Shown: positions 25,201-37,700, numbered from the stretch's first letter. The stretch is 64,000 nt of DNA from Tetraselmis striata (GCA_006384855.1 VCJN01002135.1:114501-178500), one strand, 5' to 3'. Notes: a model not told the origin generated them from the letters alone. Numbers and translations are program-made.

Positions 25201-26436
25201 TCCTGCCCTGCCCCGCCCTGCCCTGCCCTGTTCTCACAGCAAAAGGGATGGCGAGGTGACCGGCCGCTCACCTTCTCGCACTCCACAAACAGGCGGTACC
25301 CCTGCCTGGACTTGGGTGACACCGTGACGCCGTTCCCCTCACACTGGGCCTGGACGCGGGTTCGCACATTGTTAGATGCCAGCCTGGCCGGCACGCCCAC
25401 CCTTCCCAGCCGCAGCCGCCCCTGATCTGCCCACCCCTGATAGGGCATGGTGTGGTGTGGACAGCGGCAGAGGGGGGGGAAGGGGGTTCTCGGAGGGATG
25501 CATGCACCGCGCCTGTGCCGCACCTGGAACTCTGCGGATATGGCGCTGTCCAGCTGGTAGCCTGCGTTGTTGCACGTGGAGGCGCAGGCCAGCTTGGTGG
25601 GGGGCGCGCCCGCCGCCACGCTGTAGATGGTGCAGCAGGTGAAGGCGTGGCCTGCGCGCGGCGGGGGGTGATGGAGGCAGGGACCGAGGCGGCGCCCTCA
25701 GACAACGCAGCCAGCCATGGCAGACAGCCCCATGCCTCTCAACGGTGCTACGTCAGAGCCCCCACCCTCCCCTCACCCGCCACGGTGTGCCTGCCCATGC
25801 GCATGTGAAAGGCAGGGAACGGAGCCGCACCAATGTCCAGGAGCATGATGTTCTTGGAGTCTGCGCCCTCTGGCAGGGGATGCTGCACGTTGTAGCACGA
25901 GATGGCAGCGTCGCTGGAGGGGATGACGGACATGCTGGCGAGGCCCGCGATCTTGCCCGCCGCGTACAGGCGCGCCACCTGCTGGCTGCTGTACGCGGGC
26001 GGGACGCAGAGCGCTGCGTGCGCGACCGGCACCTCGAGCTGCCCCGCCTGGGCGTGCTTCACCAGCTGAGCCAGCAACATGGCGATCATCTGCTCCGGCA
26101 GCAGCTTTAAACCGGCTCCCTTGTACGTCACCTGCGTCCCCCGCCACCACGCGTCAATGCCCCGCGTCATGGCTGGCTACGCCGGGAAGCTGCCACGTGC
26201 CACTGGGCAACAGTGAAAGCCTACGCCCCGCACGCACCTCAGCTACGGCAAAGCCATTCTCATCGGCCGTCAGCGAGTAGCGCATGTGCTCATCCGGCGC
26301 AGCCTCCATCTCCTCCATCGTCTTACCCAGCAACAGCATGAGCTGCAACAGGGAGCAAGGGATAACATCCCGTCTCTAAGCGGGCAGCGCAATAAAATCT
26401 GCGTGTGCATGCTTTTGATCTGCTTTATATTTGGGA

Positions 26437-26467
<31 letters not shown>

Positions 26468-26712
26468 ACGTTGTTGATCGTGTTCTGGGGGTTCACGCCG
26501 AGCTGCCCCTGCGCCTTCTCGCCCACCGAGCGCTCGCTGCCGTGGAACGACACCAGCGTGGGTGTGGCGCGGTTGGACATCTCATTGATCACCAGGTCCG
26601 CCTTGCCGACCTGTGCTCCCGCGGTGCTCCGCGCCACCACGGACTTGGAGTTGCCCAGGTCAAAGCCCAAGATGAGCCCCTTCTGGGCGTTGCCCCCCGC
26701 CACCGGCACCAT
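19248..26712 (-). CDS. Hsp110-like chaperone fused to FKBP-type TPR domain
   Basis: Exons on the minus strand: 26712-26470, 26342-26238, 26131-25777, 25651-25524, 25349-25272, 25092-24991, 24719-24588, 24132-24071, 23841-23763, 23122-22915, 21833-21678, 21132-20929, 20711-20619, 20457-20380, 20046-19921, 19397-19248; about 760 residues. The ATPase half has GFDLGNSKS (phosphate 1), a degenerate LDIGAAPFPAF (phosphate 2) and VELAGGTSRVP (adenosine). It continues to GFK and then to an alpha-helical lid with RNALESFILS and EDWMYGDGED, the Hsp110 hallmark. Most of the substrate-binding beta domain is absent. After a Glu/Ala/Lys linker comes a TPR domain (SEANELYK, SLHLNLSMGYLKL, VKALFRRAS) ending KQFAKKMFG, as in FKBP51/52/62 proteins. 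No signal peptide, so probably cytosolic. Exon 23122-22915 needs a 1-nt frame change or a 16-nt intron, and the 24991/24719 junction is off by one base. Two adjacent genes remain possible. Confidence 0.75.
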
Positions 26713-27324
26713 CTCGCCAGCAAGTGCCTCGACTGCCACAGCAGGAAGGACACCTGTAGCGACGAGACAGGCCTTCGTCAGGACGGCGCCCGGGCTATTC
26801 AGAGGCGGCCGCGGGATCAAGCTGGCATGCAGGTGTACCGGCGAGGGATCTGGCCGCGGAATTACGTGCCGCCCCGCTGTTAGCACAGCGGCCCTTTTCA
26901 CACACACCCCTCGGCGAGCTGCTTTTGTCGGCGGGGGGCTTGCCCCGTGCGTGCAAAGAATATGCTAAGCTAGTCCAAAAATGAAAGCTGGGCAAACCTA
27001 AAGTTTTGCTAGAGCGAGGAAAGCTGGGCGTCGAGGGGGTGGTGTTCCGGCGGCGCGGCGACAGGCGGCTACTCGAAGCTTCGGCTACCTGTACAGGTAC
27101 GGGGTGAGAACTGGATCGACACCCGCCGGGTCATCTGCTTTGCGCGGTCTGGCGGCGCTGTCCCTGGCCGCCGGTTGCCAGCCCGCGGCGCGACGCGCGC
27201 GAGATATTTTTGGAGCAGGGGTTTGGCCACACTCCTCAATTTAGTTATTTAAAACATATTATTTTAACACAGTACATTACAGTGTTCGCTCGAAGTGGCC
27301 AATGCCGCACAGTAGTTTTATTTA
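26713..27324. other. upstream region of chaperone gene
   Basis: The 5' flank and presumed promoter of the minus-strand chaperone gene. A splice-acceptor-like CTACAG stands about 40 nt upstream of the ATG, so a non-coding first exon is possible. No other gene was seen before the transposon that ends at 27325. Confidence 0.4.
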
Positions 27325-30040
27325 CTACCAGTTGTTGGGGTCCTGCCCTTTTTGTAATTCACACCAGTATACCAGTAGTTGCTGGGGTTTCCTTCCACCT
27401 GGCGATCGCTGCGCGCTCGCCTGCGTGCACGTTACAAATGACTTCAGCATGCCGTGCATGGCCTCCAATCCCTGGCAGCTGAAGAGTAGGCTCCCATACT
27501 CCCGCACAGTTGCCTCCACATGGCAGAGCATCCAGTGCATATACACAGTTGCCATGCGCGGACATGGAATGGCACTGAACACGTTCATGAAATCCTCAGC
27601 CAGCTCCCAAAGTGGATTTCGTTCCTGCAAATGGCGTTTGTATATATATTCTTGTCTTCTAAACATCAGGCAATTTCACATCATCAAATCATTACATGTC
27701 ACTGCGTCGGGAACTTACCATAATGTGCGTATCTCTCCTTCTTGCCGTGATCATTGCAGCCACGGACTGCTATATACAACCTGCAGACAGCATATATGCA
27801 TCCCAAAGAGCAACAGCCTGCTCGTAGGCCGGCAGATTCTCGGGGTACATATCAAGTTGATAAACATCCCGTAGCAGCCACTCGTAATGGTCCAGCAAGG
27901 CGTCATAGACGTTCCCATTCCATGACTCGTTGCCAGTAGTGCTGACAATTTTGTCACTCTTAGTTCCCCTGCTAAGAGGCACCTGCGCTGGCCACTGAGT
28001 ACGGCGCCGTATAATTATCTCGCTCGGCAAAAATTGTTTCAATCTGCATAATAATTGGGCAGACCGGAGCAGTTAGTACAGTCATGTTAAATATGTTCAG
28101 TTCCCACCACAATGCATTCAAAACTGCCAAATATTATCAAAAACACCATACTACACCCTTATGTACTGATTCCCATTGATCTGGCACATTTGCGCATGAT
28201 GTGCGTTGTAAATGAGTAAGAGTTTCCACCCTGGTTGGTGCGCCAACATCTTCAATAAAGTTTTTGATACATAAATGCCAATGCCAATATATAGCACACA
28301 ATCAACATTGTGCTTGCTTACCTCTAGCTGCTAGCGACCAGCGCTTGGCCATTTAGAGGATGAGCGACTGTCCAGAAGTAAAGCTGCGGCTCGATGCGCA
28401 GCTTAATGTGCAGCATGTCCATTATCATTTGCATGCCAGTAATCATCACGAAGAACCATGACCGTGCGAAAGCTGAAGTGCGACTGGCATTGGCGGTCAC
28501 GGTCGGCCGTGCATGCAAACGAGCCACCGCCGACGGCACAATCCTCCACGTGGTCAGGCTGGATGCACTCGCCACACGTCGGGCACGGGTACTTGCTGTC
28601 CTCCGGCTCGTGGTTTAGCGGGGTAGTGAGTTCTGCGGTAAGCTCCGTCAGGTCGTGAATAGCACACCCCTCCTCGTTAGAGGGCGTAGCAGCGGCATGG
28701 TCTTCGAGGGTGCGGTCGTAGCAATCCTTGCGGCAGCAACGGGTCGCGCACCCGTAAGATGGCTCGCCATCTTTTGGGCCTGCCAATAGTCGCATAACCT
28801 TGTAGTTGGCCTTGGCGGTCATCTCGACCTTGTAGTGCTTCCCGTTATGCCACAATCCGTCCTTATGCAGCTGCTCGAATTCCTTTCGGTAACTGGGAAG
28901 GTACTTGTTGACCTCCTTGGGCGTGTCATCGCGAACGAAGAAATTGCATAGCAACGTGTTGCGAATCGACGAGCATGCCAGGTGTTTTATGTTTGTTGTT
29001 CGGGCCTCAAGATGTACGCGATCGAAGCGATCATCGCTGTCCCACTCACCTATACGGCAGGTATACGCAACCGAGGGTACGACACGTAGTACACAGTTGT
29101 AAGAAGGTTGCCGTGCATATTCGTGCATCCGTGATATTCGGAATGGGTAAGGCAGCAGCACGCAATTACAACTACGACAGCGGCGTCATTGTTGGGATCT
29201 GCCTGATACCCTAGCACCGTCCGATACCCTAGCACCGCCCGGACACATGGTCACGCGCCTTTATTCCGCGCGCGCACTTGTCTCATCCCGGGCCGGCGCG
29301 TGCCTATATCATGGCCCGCCGGGCGCTATGTTTCCACTCTCTTCCTGTCCACAGTCCCCGCAGCTCGAGCCCCGCCGGCTCGATGCTCCCACTATAAAAT
29401 GCTCCGAGCACTTCCACTCACCATCACCGTCGCGGTTGAGCCGTTTAATCATACCTTGAGAAAATTCCACATTCTTGTCGCATCGTCGTCTCCGCCGTTT
29501 TGTGGCACAATCTTGTCGTCGTGTCCCGGCTTCGTGAACTTGACGCCATGCATGTCGAGTATCTTCAAACGGGCCCGGACGAGCTTGGTCACACTCGCAT
29601 TTCAAGTCAGGAAGTCCCGAGATATATACCCAAACGATGCGCGAGTGCACCCTTCACGGACCGTAGGCTGTATATCTTGCACATCTCGGTTTGTAGCGCA
29701 GCTTCAAGGGAACCAAGTTGCCAGTCACGGGATCTTGCACGTTGCTCAGCAGAGTCACCATCTGCTAATAGCCTTGGTCGGTCATCTCGCAGAATAGGTC
29801 GAGAGCGAGGCCAACATTCTCCCAGTTCGTCGTGATCTCTCGAAGCGTGTTGGCCTCGATAGCGGCCTTCCGCTTATCGGTCAGATTGTCGGGTAAACAT
29901 GCCGGCAGGTTGTCGTAGAGCTCTAGTTGAACTACGAGCTTGACAGCTCGCCGCCAATCACGGTCCCCGCCGTCACCGCCCAGGTAGGTTGCCCACGATT
30001 CCCCATAGATGTTGCTGAAGTACTTCGGGAAAACACCGAT

Positions 30041-30072
30041 GACGTGACGCCTCAGCGCTGAGGCGTCACGTC
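30041..30072. repeat. Perfect 32-bp palindrome
   Basis: GACGTGACGCCTCAGC is followed directly by its exact reverse complement, with no spacer. It lies in the transposon gene between the coiled-coil and globular parts. It may be the footprint of a foldback element or a protein-binding site. Confidence 0.85.
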
Positions 30073-30312
30073 GTTAGTTGACGTCCGTGCCATGATTGAC
30101 ATCTCTCCGCAGGTTCTCGGCGCCCAGCTCATGAGATGCCGCAAGCTGTGTCCTCAGGTCATCGATCGTCTTGAGGCCGGAGCGGTGCTGCACCTTGGCC
30201 GCACTCAAAGCTGCCTGCATGCGCTCAACCTCCGGCACGAGGCACTGATTCTCGGCTTGGAGGAAAGTAGCCCCTCCGCCTCAATGCTCTCGGTGTCGGG
30301 GTCCGCGGAACG

Positions 30313-30723
30313 TGTTAGCTATACTCGTACCGATACTCGGCTGCCCGGTATCGATGCTAGTATAGCGCGGTATACCAGTACTCGGCTGCCCGTGTACCGG
30401 CTGTATGGCTATATATGCGGCTGCCCGCGTGTATGTGACATGATCGGATCTTTTGAATTGCTTTCACTGGTTTCTCGGAGCCTTGGCTGCGATCCAGGAG
30501 GTCACTGGTTCGTAACTCCCTATCACCCGGAGAATCGAATCAGTCGTCCATGGATGGGACAGGATGGAATGTTAGCTATACTCGTACCGATACTCGGCTG
30601 CCCGGTATCGATGCTAGTATAGCGCGGTATACCAGTACTCGGCTGCCCGTGTACCGGCTGTATGGCTATATATGCGGCTGCCCGCGTGTATGTGACATGA
30701 TCGGATCTTTTGAATTGCTTTCA
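30313..30723. mobile_element. TRIM-like miniature terminal-repeat element
   Basis: Two identical 154-bp direct repeats (30313-30466 and 30570-30723) both begin TG and end CA, enclose 103 bp of non-coding internal sequence, and are flanked by a 5-bp target-site duplication GAACG (30308-30312 and 30724-30728). This is the architecture of terminal-repeat retrotransposons in miniature. A TGGT-starting stretch lies at the expected primer-binding position (about 30468) and purine-rich sequence precedes the right repeat (about 30552-30569). It looks whole as a non-coding element, and the identical repeats suggest recent insertion. It interrupts the coiled-coil region of the DNA-transposon gene. Confidence 0.85.
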
Positions 30724-32990
30724 GAACGCATCTTGGCGGTCGCGCGGCTGGACTGCCTATGCGCGGTCTTCAAGGCCCGTTGCTTGGCCTCCAGCACGAA
30801 CGCGAAGCTCTTGCAGAACGCAAGGAGTTGCCGAGTCACCGCGCGCTGCTCGACGAGCTCCTTTTCGGTCTCGGACAGCCGATCACGGAGCAGCAGGTAG
30901 TCAGTAAGTTGATCGGGCGCGATCGGTGGACGGGGTGGCTGGTCAAGAACGAACGAGTCAAACGTTACGGGGTCAAACGGATTCTAAAATTCGGTGTGCA
31001 TATTTAGTGCTGCCGAGTCAACATAAAGCCGTGGGGCCGGGCAGCTTCTTATTGCCAGTCGGACGAGCAGACGAGGCAGGAGGCAAAGAGCAGCTCTCGC
31101 TTGCCGACGCTGCGCTGCCCGGCACATTCGGCTGCGCTGTCGGTGCTGTAGCACAGTTCTCAGCACGATCCGCCGACGCAATCGACGACTGCACAGGTGC
31201 GGCGGGCTCAGGTCCACCTCCTTGACCGCTGCTCGGCACCCGAGCATGCTGGAACGCTGACATGACATGGTTGCCGTGGTGACAGCCAGCAGGCCGCCGA
31301 GGGTGACATCGCGCCCGGCGACGGAGCGACGGGCTACTGCCGTCTGTCCGGCCTTCAATCGGGCCTTCAGACCGGTAATTGGCATGGCGAATGCGACCGA
31401 AGACCACGGCATGACTATAGCTGCCGCTTGGGGGGGCGGGGGGGGGGGGGGGGGGCGGTTGTTGAAAGAGGAGTGTTAGATGGTGTCTCGCGAGGCATTG
31501 CATGAGGCTGCGCGGCGATGGGAAAGCCTTTTTGCATAGGCACTTGACGGCCGTCTTGCAACCACCACCCGCCCGCCGCAGCGACAACTAACTGTTGCGG
31601 AGGAACCTCGTGTAACAAAGATGTGACGCCCTTGTGGAATCCGGGCAAAAGTCGTAGCGCTGGGGCGTCACGTATGCCACAGGGACGCCAGCCTGGCAAG
31701 CACGTCATGAAACATGCCAGGCGGGTGACGCACTACTCGTATGCAGTACATCATAAGGATCCGGCACATGATAATAATCTGCGCGTTATAAAATGAATGG
31801 TACCAAATCCAAACCGCTTAACACCCGCTATAGCGATGTACCGCAAAGTACATGCGTCGGCAAAATTAAAACGTGGGAATTGTCTCGTATAGAAGTGAGT
31901 TCGCGCGGTGTTGTGAGGTGGTCGTTTTGGAATATATGTCCATGCACACAACGATGCAGTCCGTGGGCATGCCCATGTTCGTCACGGGTTTGAAAAGTAT
32001 CTCGTGGTCGGTAAAGTCAAAGGCGCCTTTGAAGTCAAAGTATACCGTGTACAATCCCCCTCGTAATAAGTTTTGCCTTGCTATACGTATCTGTCCGTAT
32101 CGCCACGTCAATACCGGCGCTGCCGACCGCCGAGTGGCGCATTTTTATGATGTAATTAACTTAGAATATTCATCACCGGCGTATGTGACAGATGGCGGGG
32201 GGGGGGGGGGGGGGGGGGGGAGAGCTGCATGTTACGCTCGTGATTATTCCGCTCTCCGCCGCTGGTCCGAATCATGCCGGGGCCCTCGGTGGAAATATAA
32301 CCGAGGGGGGTAGGGGGCGGGGGGGGGGGGGGGGGGGGGGGGGGGCGATGCAAATATTTTTAGGTTCTCCTACAAACCCTAGTACAGTGACTTACCGCGC
32401 GACCCGCGTCCCGATACAAAGGCGACGTACTCACCCCATGCGGGCGGATTTCCCCCGCGTAGGGGCCCGCACTAGGCGCAGCCCAATCGCAGACTATAAG
32501 AGCGTATTGATGGCCAGCCCTGCCACATACCCTGGACGATGCCCTAGCAGGTGACCATATGGACCCACCCGCTGACTGGGGGGCTGCACCCTTGCGCCGT
32601 ATGGGCTGAAGCCCGGCTCTACCAAGGACGCATTGAACGCGGACAACAGTTGTAGGTGGGATGGTTTTGGAGCAAGCCTTAATTGCAGTATTGGTCGTTT
32701 TGCAGGAATCGCTCACTGAATGCATGCTGACGCGGCGGCGAGAGCGTGCCTTTGTGAATGTGTTCTACGATAGTAGAGTAGCTAACTCTTGGCGTGCAGC
32801 CGTACACATAGAACCCGCGTACTTACGATGTAAAGTTCAAGCCCTTGTGGCAATTTGGTGGGCTGCGACTACGCATGATGTCATGTTCGAGTATGACACA
32901 TGGAAGGGCGCGGCCGGAAACGAAGGTGAGGGCTCATAATGGACCAATCTACATTTGATGCTTGACAAGGGGGGCAAGACTTGTGTGGTG

Positions 32991-33674
32991 TTATTTAGCG
33001 TCAGCGTATGCGGTCAGAATTTTGGTGAAACCGTCGTGTATCCGCATGCCCGGGACGAAGCCATCGTTTGTGCCGCAGCGAATGCCGTGTTCCCCGGCGC
33101 ACGCAGCCCCGATCTTGGGTAGACATGTTGTCCACATCAGCTTCAGCACGCAGTTCATGAGAGCAATGGGTCGATAGTTGCCGCATTCGGCCGGGGAGCC
33201 CCGTTTGTATAGCAGACATGTGACGCTCGTGCACCAGGTTGAGGGGGTGTACAAATGGTTAGCCATATGCTGGAAGAGGAAATGGAGGGCCGAGGTGGTG
33301 CTTTCCGGCAGCCACTTCAGAATTTCGTTCGGGATTGAGTCCGGGCTTGGGGATTTCCCGGAACTGAGGGAGCGTTTGGTCTCGTGCAGAAGCGTGCGGG
33401 AGTATTGGGAGGAGAGGCCGACGCTGTGGTCGCCCTTTGGTTCGGTCTTGAACGGGTCAGGGTTGGTCGGAAGTTCCCAAGGGAGTGTTCGTAGGGTGTA
33501 GGGGATAGCTTGAAGTTTGGTGAGTTGTGCGGCGTAGTGGCTTTCTATGGCAGCCCTCGCCGGGTCGGGTGTGAGACCTTTGGCTGAGCGGTGTCTATAT
33601 GCGTCGTCGGGGGGGGGGGGGGGGGGAGTGTTCTTCTGTCCTTGAGCTCGTGCTTTGAGGCGGCGGTGGAACAC
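32991..33674 (-). pseudogene. LINE reverse transcriptase, N-terminal part
   Basis: A 227-codon stretch carrying the early RT blocks: GKSPSPDSIPNEILKWLPES, then TSVTCLLYKRGSPAECGNYR and PIALMNCVLKL. It is part of the LINE at 31800-37870. The later catalytic part of the domain lies partly at 31866-32111 and is otherwise missing. Confidence 0.75.
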
Positions 33675-34331
33675 ACGGGGATTGGCGTCGTATGATTTGT
33701 TGGTTTTGTTTTTGCGGTACGCTTCGTATTTTCTTCTGGTGATTTTTATCTCGTGGTTGGTGCGTTTGCGACATTATTCAATAAGTTTGACGTCCGGCGT
33801 GAGGGGTGTGTCTTCGTTGTCGGGCTTGAGAATGCCCCGGGCTCTGTCGCACACCAAAGCCCATGTGGCGTTAACCACGGCGTCCGGGGTGCCTGGTTTC
33901 GGAGCCGTGAGGCGTCGCGCGTCTGGGGTGAGTCTGCGGAGGTGCCCGATGACGCGTTTGTGCTTGATGGGGAGATAGATGGGGAGATGTCCGCCGGGGA
34001 GGCGCGGTTTAGCGGTAGTGGCGGCGGAGGAATCCGGGGCTGGCTTTTTGGGCCAAATGTTGCCGCGTGGTCGAGGTTTAGGTTGCGGAGGACCAAAAGG
34101 TCGGCCGCCATGCCGTCGATATCTGTTGTGGTGTACTCTGTGGAGGCCCCCGGCCAGGACTGTGTAAATTGCTGGTCGAGTTGTTCAGTTTCGGCAATGC
34201 CATGTTGGTACGCAACCGCGGCCTCGGGGGTTATCGGGAGCGTAGATTGATATTTGCGCGTGGTCTACTCCCGCGGCGCGGGGACGCCGCATGCGGCTCG
34301 ACATGGAGAAGGGCGCTCGGGGGCCTAATCG

Positions 34332-34742
34332 TCATGCCTTTGTGGTCGCATGAGAAGTCCGGTTCAAAGGTTTCTGCTGTGAGGCGGTGGGTGGAGGGGG
34401 GGGGGGGGGGGGGGGGGGCGCGCCTCTAATGAGACAATGGTCGATGGGGGTGTTCGCTGGAATGAACATGGGCACCTCGTGGTGCCACTGCGTTATGCCG
34501 GCGTCCACTAGGAGATGTATATGTTCTTTCTTGTGGTGCGTGGCTGTGATCGGGAGTTGGAAGTCTCCTCCTACGACGTGTGGGGAGCCAACCTTCGTGG
34601 CAGTCTCGTTGATGGTGAAGACGATGTGGCGGATGACTACGTCGTTTTTGGATTTCTCGGGCGTCGTGCGGAGCTGCGGGAGGTAGGTCCCCGTTAAGTA
34701 TGTGGTCTGGTTGTTTGTGGCGGTTAGGCGGAGGACAAGCAA
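34332..34742 (-). pseudogene. LINE APE endonuclease, C-terminal part
   Basis: HVVGGDFQLP corresponds to the GDFN-type block and ANTPIDHCLI to the conserved S/T-x-IDH block of APE endonucleases. The N-terminal half with MILTETKR is in a separate frame at 34815-35105. A G tract follows at 34397-34417. Confidence 0.65.
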
Positions 34743-37700
34743 GGACGTGCGGGGTAAGGTAGGCCGGGATCGGAAGCGCCTCCGTTCTGGCGTAGGCGCC
34801 TTTACGGACCGCTATCATAAGTCATGCCGCCCTATGGCCTTTTCTGTATGATGAGGAATGGCCCCATGAATACTTTGCATCCGGGAAGGAGGAGGCGCCA
34901 ATCTCTGCCTAGGTTCGGACCGACGTTTTGTTTCTGTGAGTATCATCATGTCTGGGCAATCCATGAGCAAATATGTGTACACGTCATGGAGGGTGAATTT
35001 TGAGCCTCTGAGGGTAAAGGTTGTGAGGGTCGCCGGGGGGGCTGGGGGGCTGGGGTGTTCAGCTCGGCGGGCGGGGCGGGGGGGGGGGGGGGGGGGGTAG
35101 TCCAAGGTCGGAATTTGTTGGGTTGGAGGGCGGTGGGGCCTGTGGGGGGGGGGGGGGGGGGGAGGGGGGGGGGGGGAGTAGATGGGCAGACGGTGCCATT
35201 CAGGCTTCGGCTCAGCGGCATGGGGGGCGGAGTCTAGTTCTGAGGTGTATTCTGTCTCTGCGTTCGACGGCCTTTTCGCGCAGTGTTCTCGAGGTCTCGC
35301 ATAGTGCTCCGCTGAGAGTGGGGGCTAGGGCGGCCATGAGTCGGAGTAAAGATGGGCATGTGAGGTCATTTAACGAGTCCGAGGCGGGGGCGTGGGTGGT
35401 ATAGCGGCGGTGGGACCTCGTGGTAGCCGTCGGGTGGCATTAGTCGAGGATGTGGGACTTGGCTGCGGTTTTCTCTCTCAGGGTTAGCAGGGCCCGGAGC
35501 GGGCCGAGGTCAGCTCGGCTAGGGTATTGGCCGGTCGTGTTCCTGTACCGGAGAGGGCGGGTGTGAGATCGGCGGCGGGTCGGTTTTTGATCCTTTGGCC
35601 GTGTGTTGCTTTTGTGGTGTACGTTGGGCTGACATGCGGACCCCGGCGGGACAGAGGGGCCGTCACGGGTTGATGGAGGGAGTTGCCATTGGGATGGGAT
35701 GTCACGGTCGATAAGGTGTGCAACTCAGGGGTATAGAGTGTGTAGCTGTCTCGGGGGGGCACAGGTTTTGGTGAGGCGGTGGGCATCGGTGTAGTGCCCC
35801 CCCCCCCCCCCCCCCCCCCCCACCCAACATTGATTTGCGGTAGGGGTTGACCGTGGTGTCTGCCTTGGCGTGTAGCATATCGCCGATGTGTGGGTAGGTG
35901 TGGGTAGAGGAACTGTCTAGGGTCCGTGAGAGGCCGCTACCAATATATTGTAGAGCTCGGGAGTAAATGAGATGATAATCGAGGTTTTCATGGCTGATGT
36001 GAGGCGGGCATGTCCTGCGCGGAACCATGTATATATACCGTCCGGGAAGGAGAGTAGTGGGCTGGGGCGGAGAGTGGGAGCGGGGGCATAGGCAAGGAGG
36101 TTGTAATTGCAGTTTGTTTCTAATTTTATGAAGTATTTTTGGTAAATTGTGGTGGTCCGGGAGGACGCGCGTGTCTAGGTCTGGGCATGAGAGAGTGAGG
36201 AGGGACCATAATTGGATAAGGACACCGGTTTCGAGGGCCAGTTGCCAATGTGCCTCCCATTCTCCGGGGGCAGTTTTTGTGAGCACGGGGGAGTGAGGAA
36301 GGGGGGGGGGGGGGGGGGGGGGCTGTGGTGGTGATGGTGGGGCCCGGTGGTTGGGGGTGCCGCAGAATAACCGGTATCGAGGCTGTTTGTATGGGTGTGG
36401 GGAAGGACGGGGATGGTGAAGGAGAGGGAGGGGGTTGTGCGGGGCTGGCTTTTGTGGTCCTAACTGGTCCGAGGGGCTGGAGGGCGTCGGCCAAATCAAT
36501 CAGTGCTGCCACAGCCTCCGGCAGGTCCGAGTCTTTTGCCGCTCCAACTAGTGCGTCGCTGTGTTCCGGGCGGCCGAGTTCTTGCACCCGCGTGGCTAGG
36601 AGGGCTTCGCTGAGCAGATGGACGGCCTCCGGAGCCGAGAGGCCCTGGAACGTCGCGTTGGCGACCTGGGTGTCGTGTGATGTGTTGTGGTGTATTGTGC
36701 TACGCTGTGCTCTGCATGTTGCCGTCATCGGCCGACGCGCGAAAACCGGGATATGTGCGCGCAATACAGGTTCTAGCTCAGCGTCGTTGGGATAACGGTG
36801 TCGGGTCATGCGCTGCCACACCCGGGTGCCATCGGCTAGGGAGGCAAGGAGTGCGTATACATGACTGCCGGCTTCGACACGTATCTCTGCGTAGTGGTAA
36901 GCAGTGCGCGGGAGTTTGGAAGGGATCGATGGGGGCTGCGCCGGCGTTGTGTCCCACGCGAGAGAGGGGTGGGTGCCTAGCGGAACGACCTCGATGACGT
37001 CCATGGTGCCTGGGCTCAGTGTATAACCCTTAGTTGCGCACTCCATCGATTGTGCTGGAGTAGCCGGCGGTATTGTTCCGTTGCGCCGGGGGTGTGGGCC
37101 GGTCGGCAGTGCTGAATACGGAATGTAGTTAGTAGCATGCTCGCGGATCGGGATATCACTGTACTGACATGTGAGGAGGAGCGAGTCGAGGTGCTCCCCT
37201 CCGGACGGTAGAGTCAGCGGGGCCTGGCAGGATGTGGTCAGGATGTGGGCAGCGCATCATATGTTGTGTGGGAACGTTGATGCGGCTGAGAGTCTGGGAA
37301 GTCGGTAGGTAAGTCCGGGCGCCGCGCTGGAAAGCGGGGCGCCGCGGAGCATCGCGCAATTGTTTATCCCGGGATCCGCTGCGGCGGCGGCCCAGGGGGT
37401 TTTGGAAGGGAGGTCGTCCAGTTTTTGAAGGGGTCGACTTCCTGCGCGAATAGCGATGCCTCGGCGGGCGTCGAAGCGGGAGCGGCGCGGCGCATGTCCA
37501 TGGCTGTTGGCGCGGCGTGCTGCCGGTACTTTGGTGGCGGCGGCGGCGGGTGTGGCGTATCCGAGGGGCGACTCGCATGGTGGTCGTCGGCCGCCGGATC
37601 GATGTGTCTTTTGTTGCTGCGCACTCTCTGCTATGTATGTGTACTGTATGTGAATATTGTCCCGCGCGCGAGTGTCGCGGGTCGTTGCGGTGGTTTGAAT

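Larger units (their letters stand above)
27325..31263 (-). mobile_element. Intron-containing DNA transposon gene, degraded
   Basis: The proposed start is the ATG at 31263-31261, followed by a Pro/Ala-rich stretch and coiled coils (about 30960-30730, LLRDRLSETEKELVEQ; 30270-30080, LKTIDDLRTQL). A globular part follows (about 30040-29470, WATYLGGDGGDRDWRRAVKL and LKILDMHGVKF), then a DDE-transposase-like region (about 29160-28330, YKVMRLLAGPKDGEP with Cys pairs). The last exons are 28042-27780 (PLSRGTKSDKI) and 27624-27325, the latter carrying YMHWMLCHVEATVREYGSL then SCQGLEAMHGML, a C-terminal signature seen in several animal and protist DNA transposons. There is an in-frame stop near 29775 and a frame change near 28480, so it is inactive. 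Family assignment is tentative; no terminal inverted repeats were identified. Confidence 0.55.

Noticed and set aside
30313-30723. Repeat pair as a simple tandem duplication or CRISPR-like repeat
   Set aside because: TG...CA ends, 103-bp unique interior and flanking 5-bp duplication fit a TRIM; only two units and no regular spacers.
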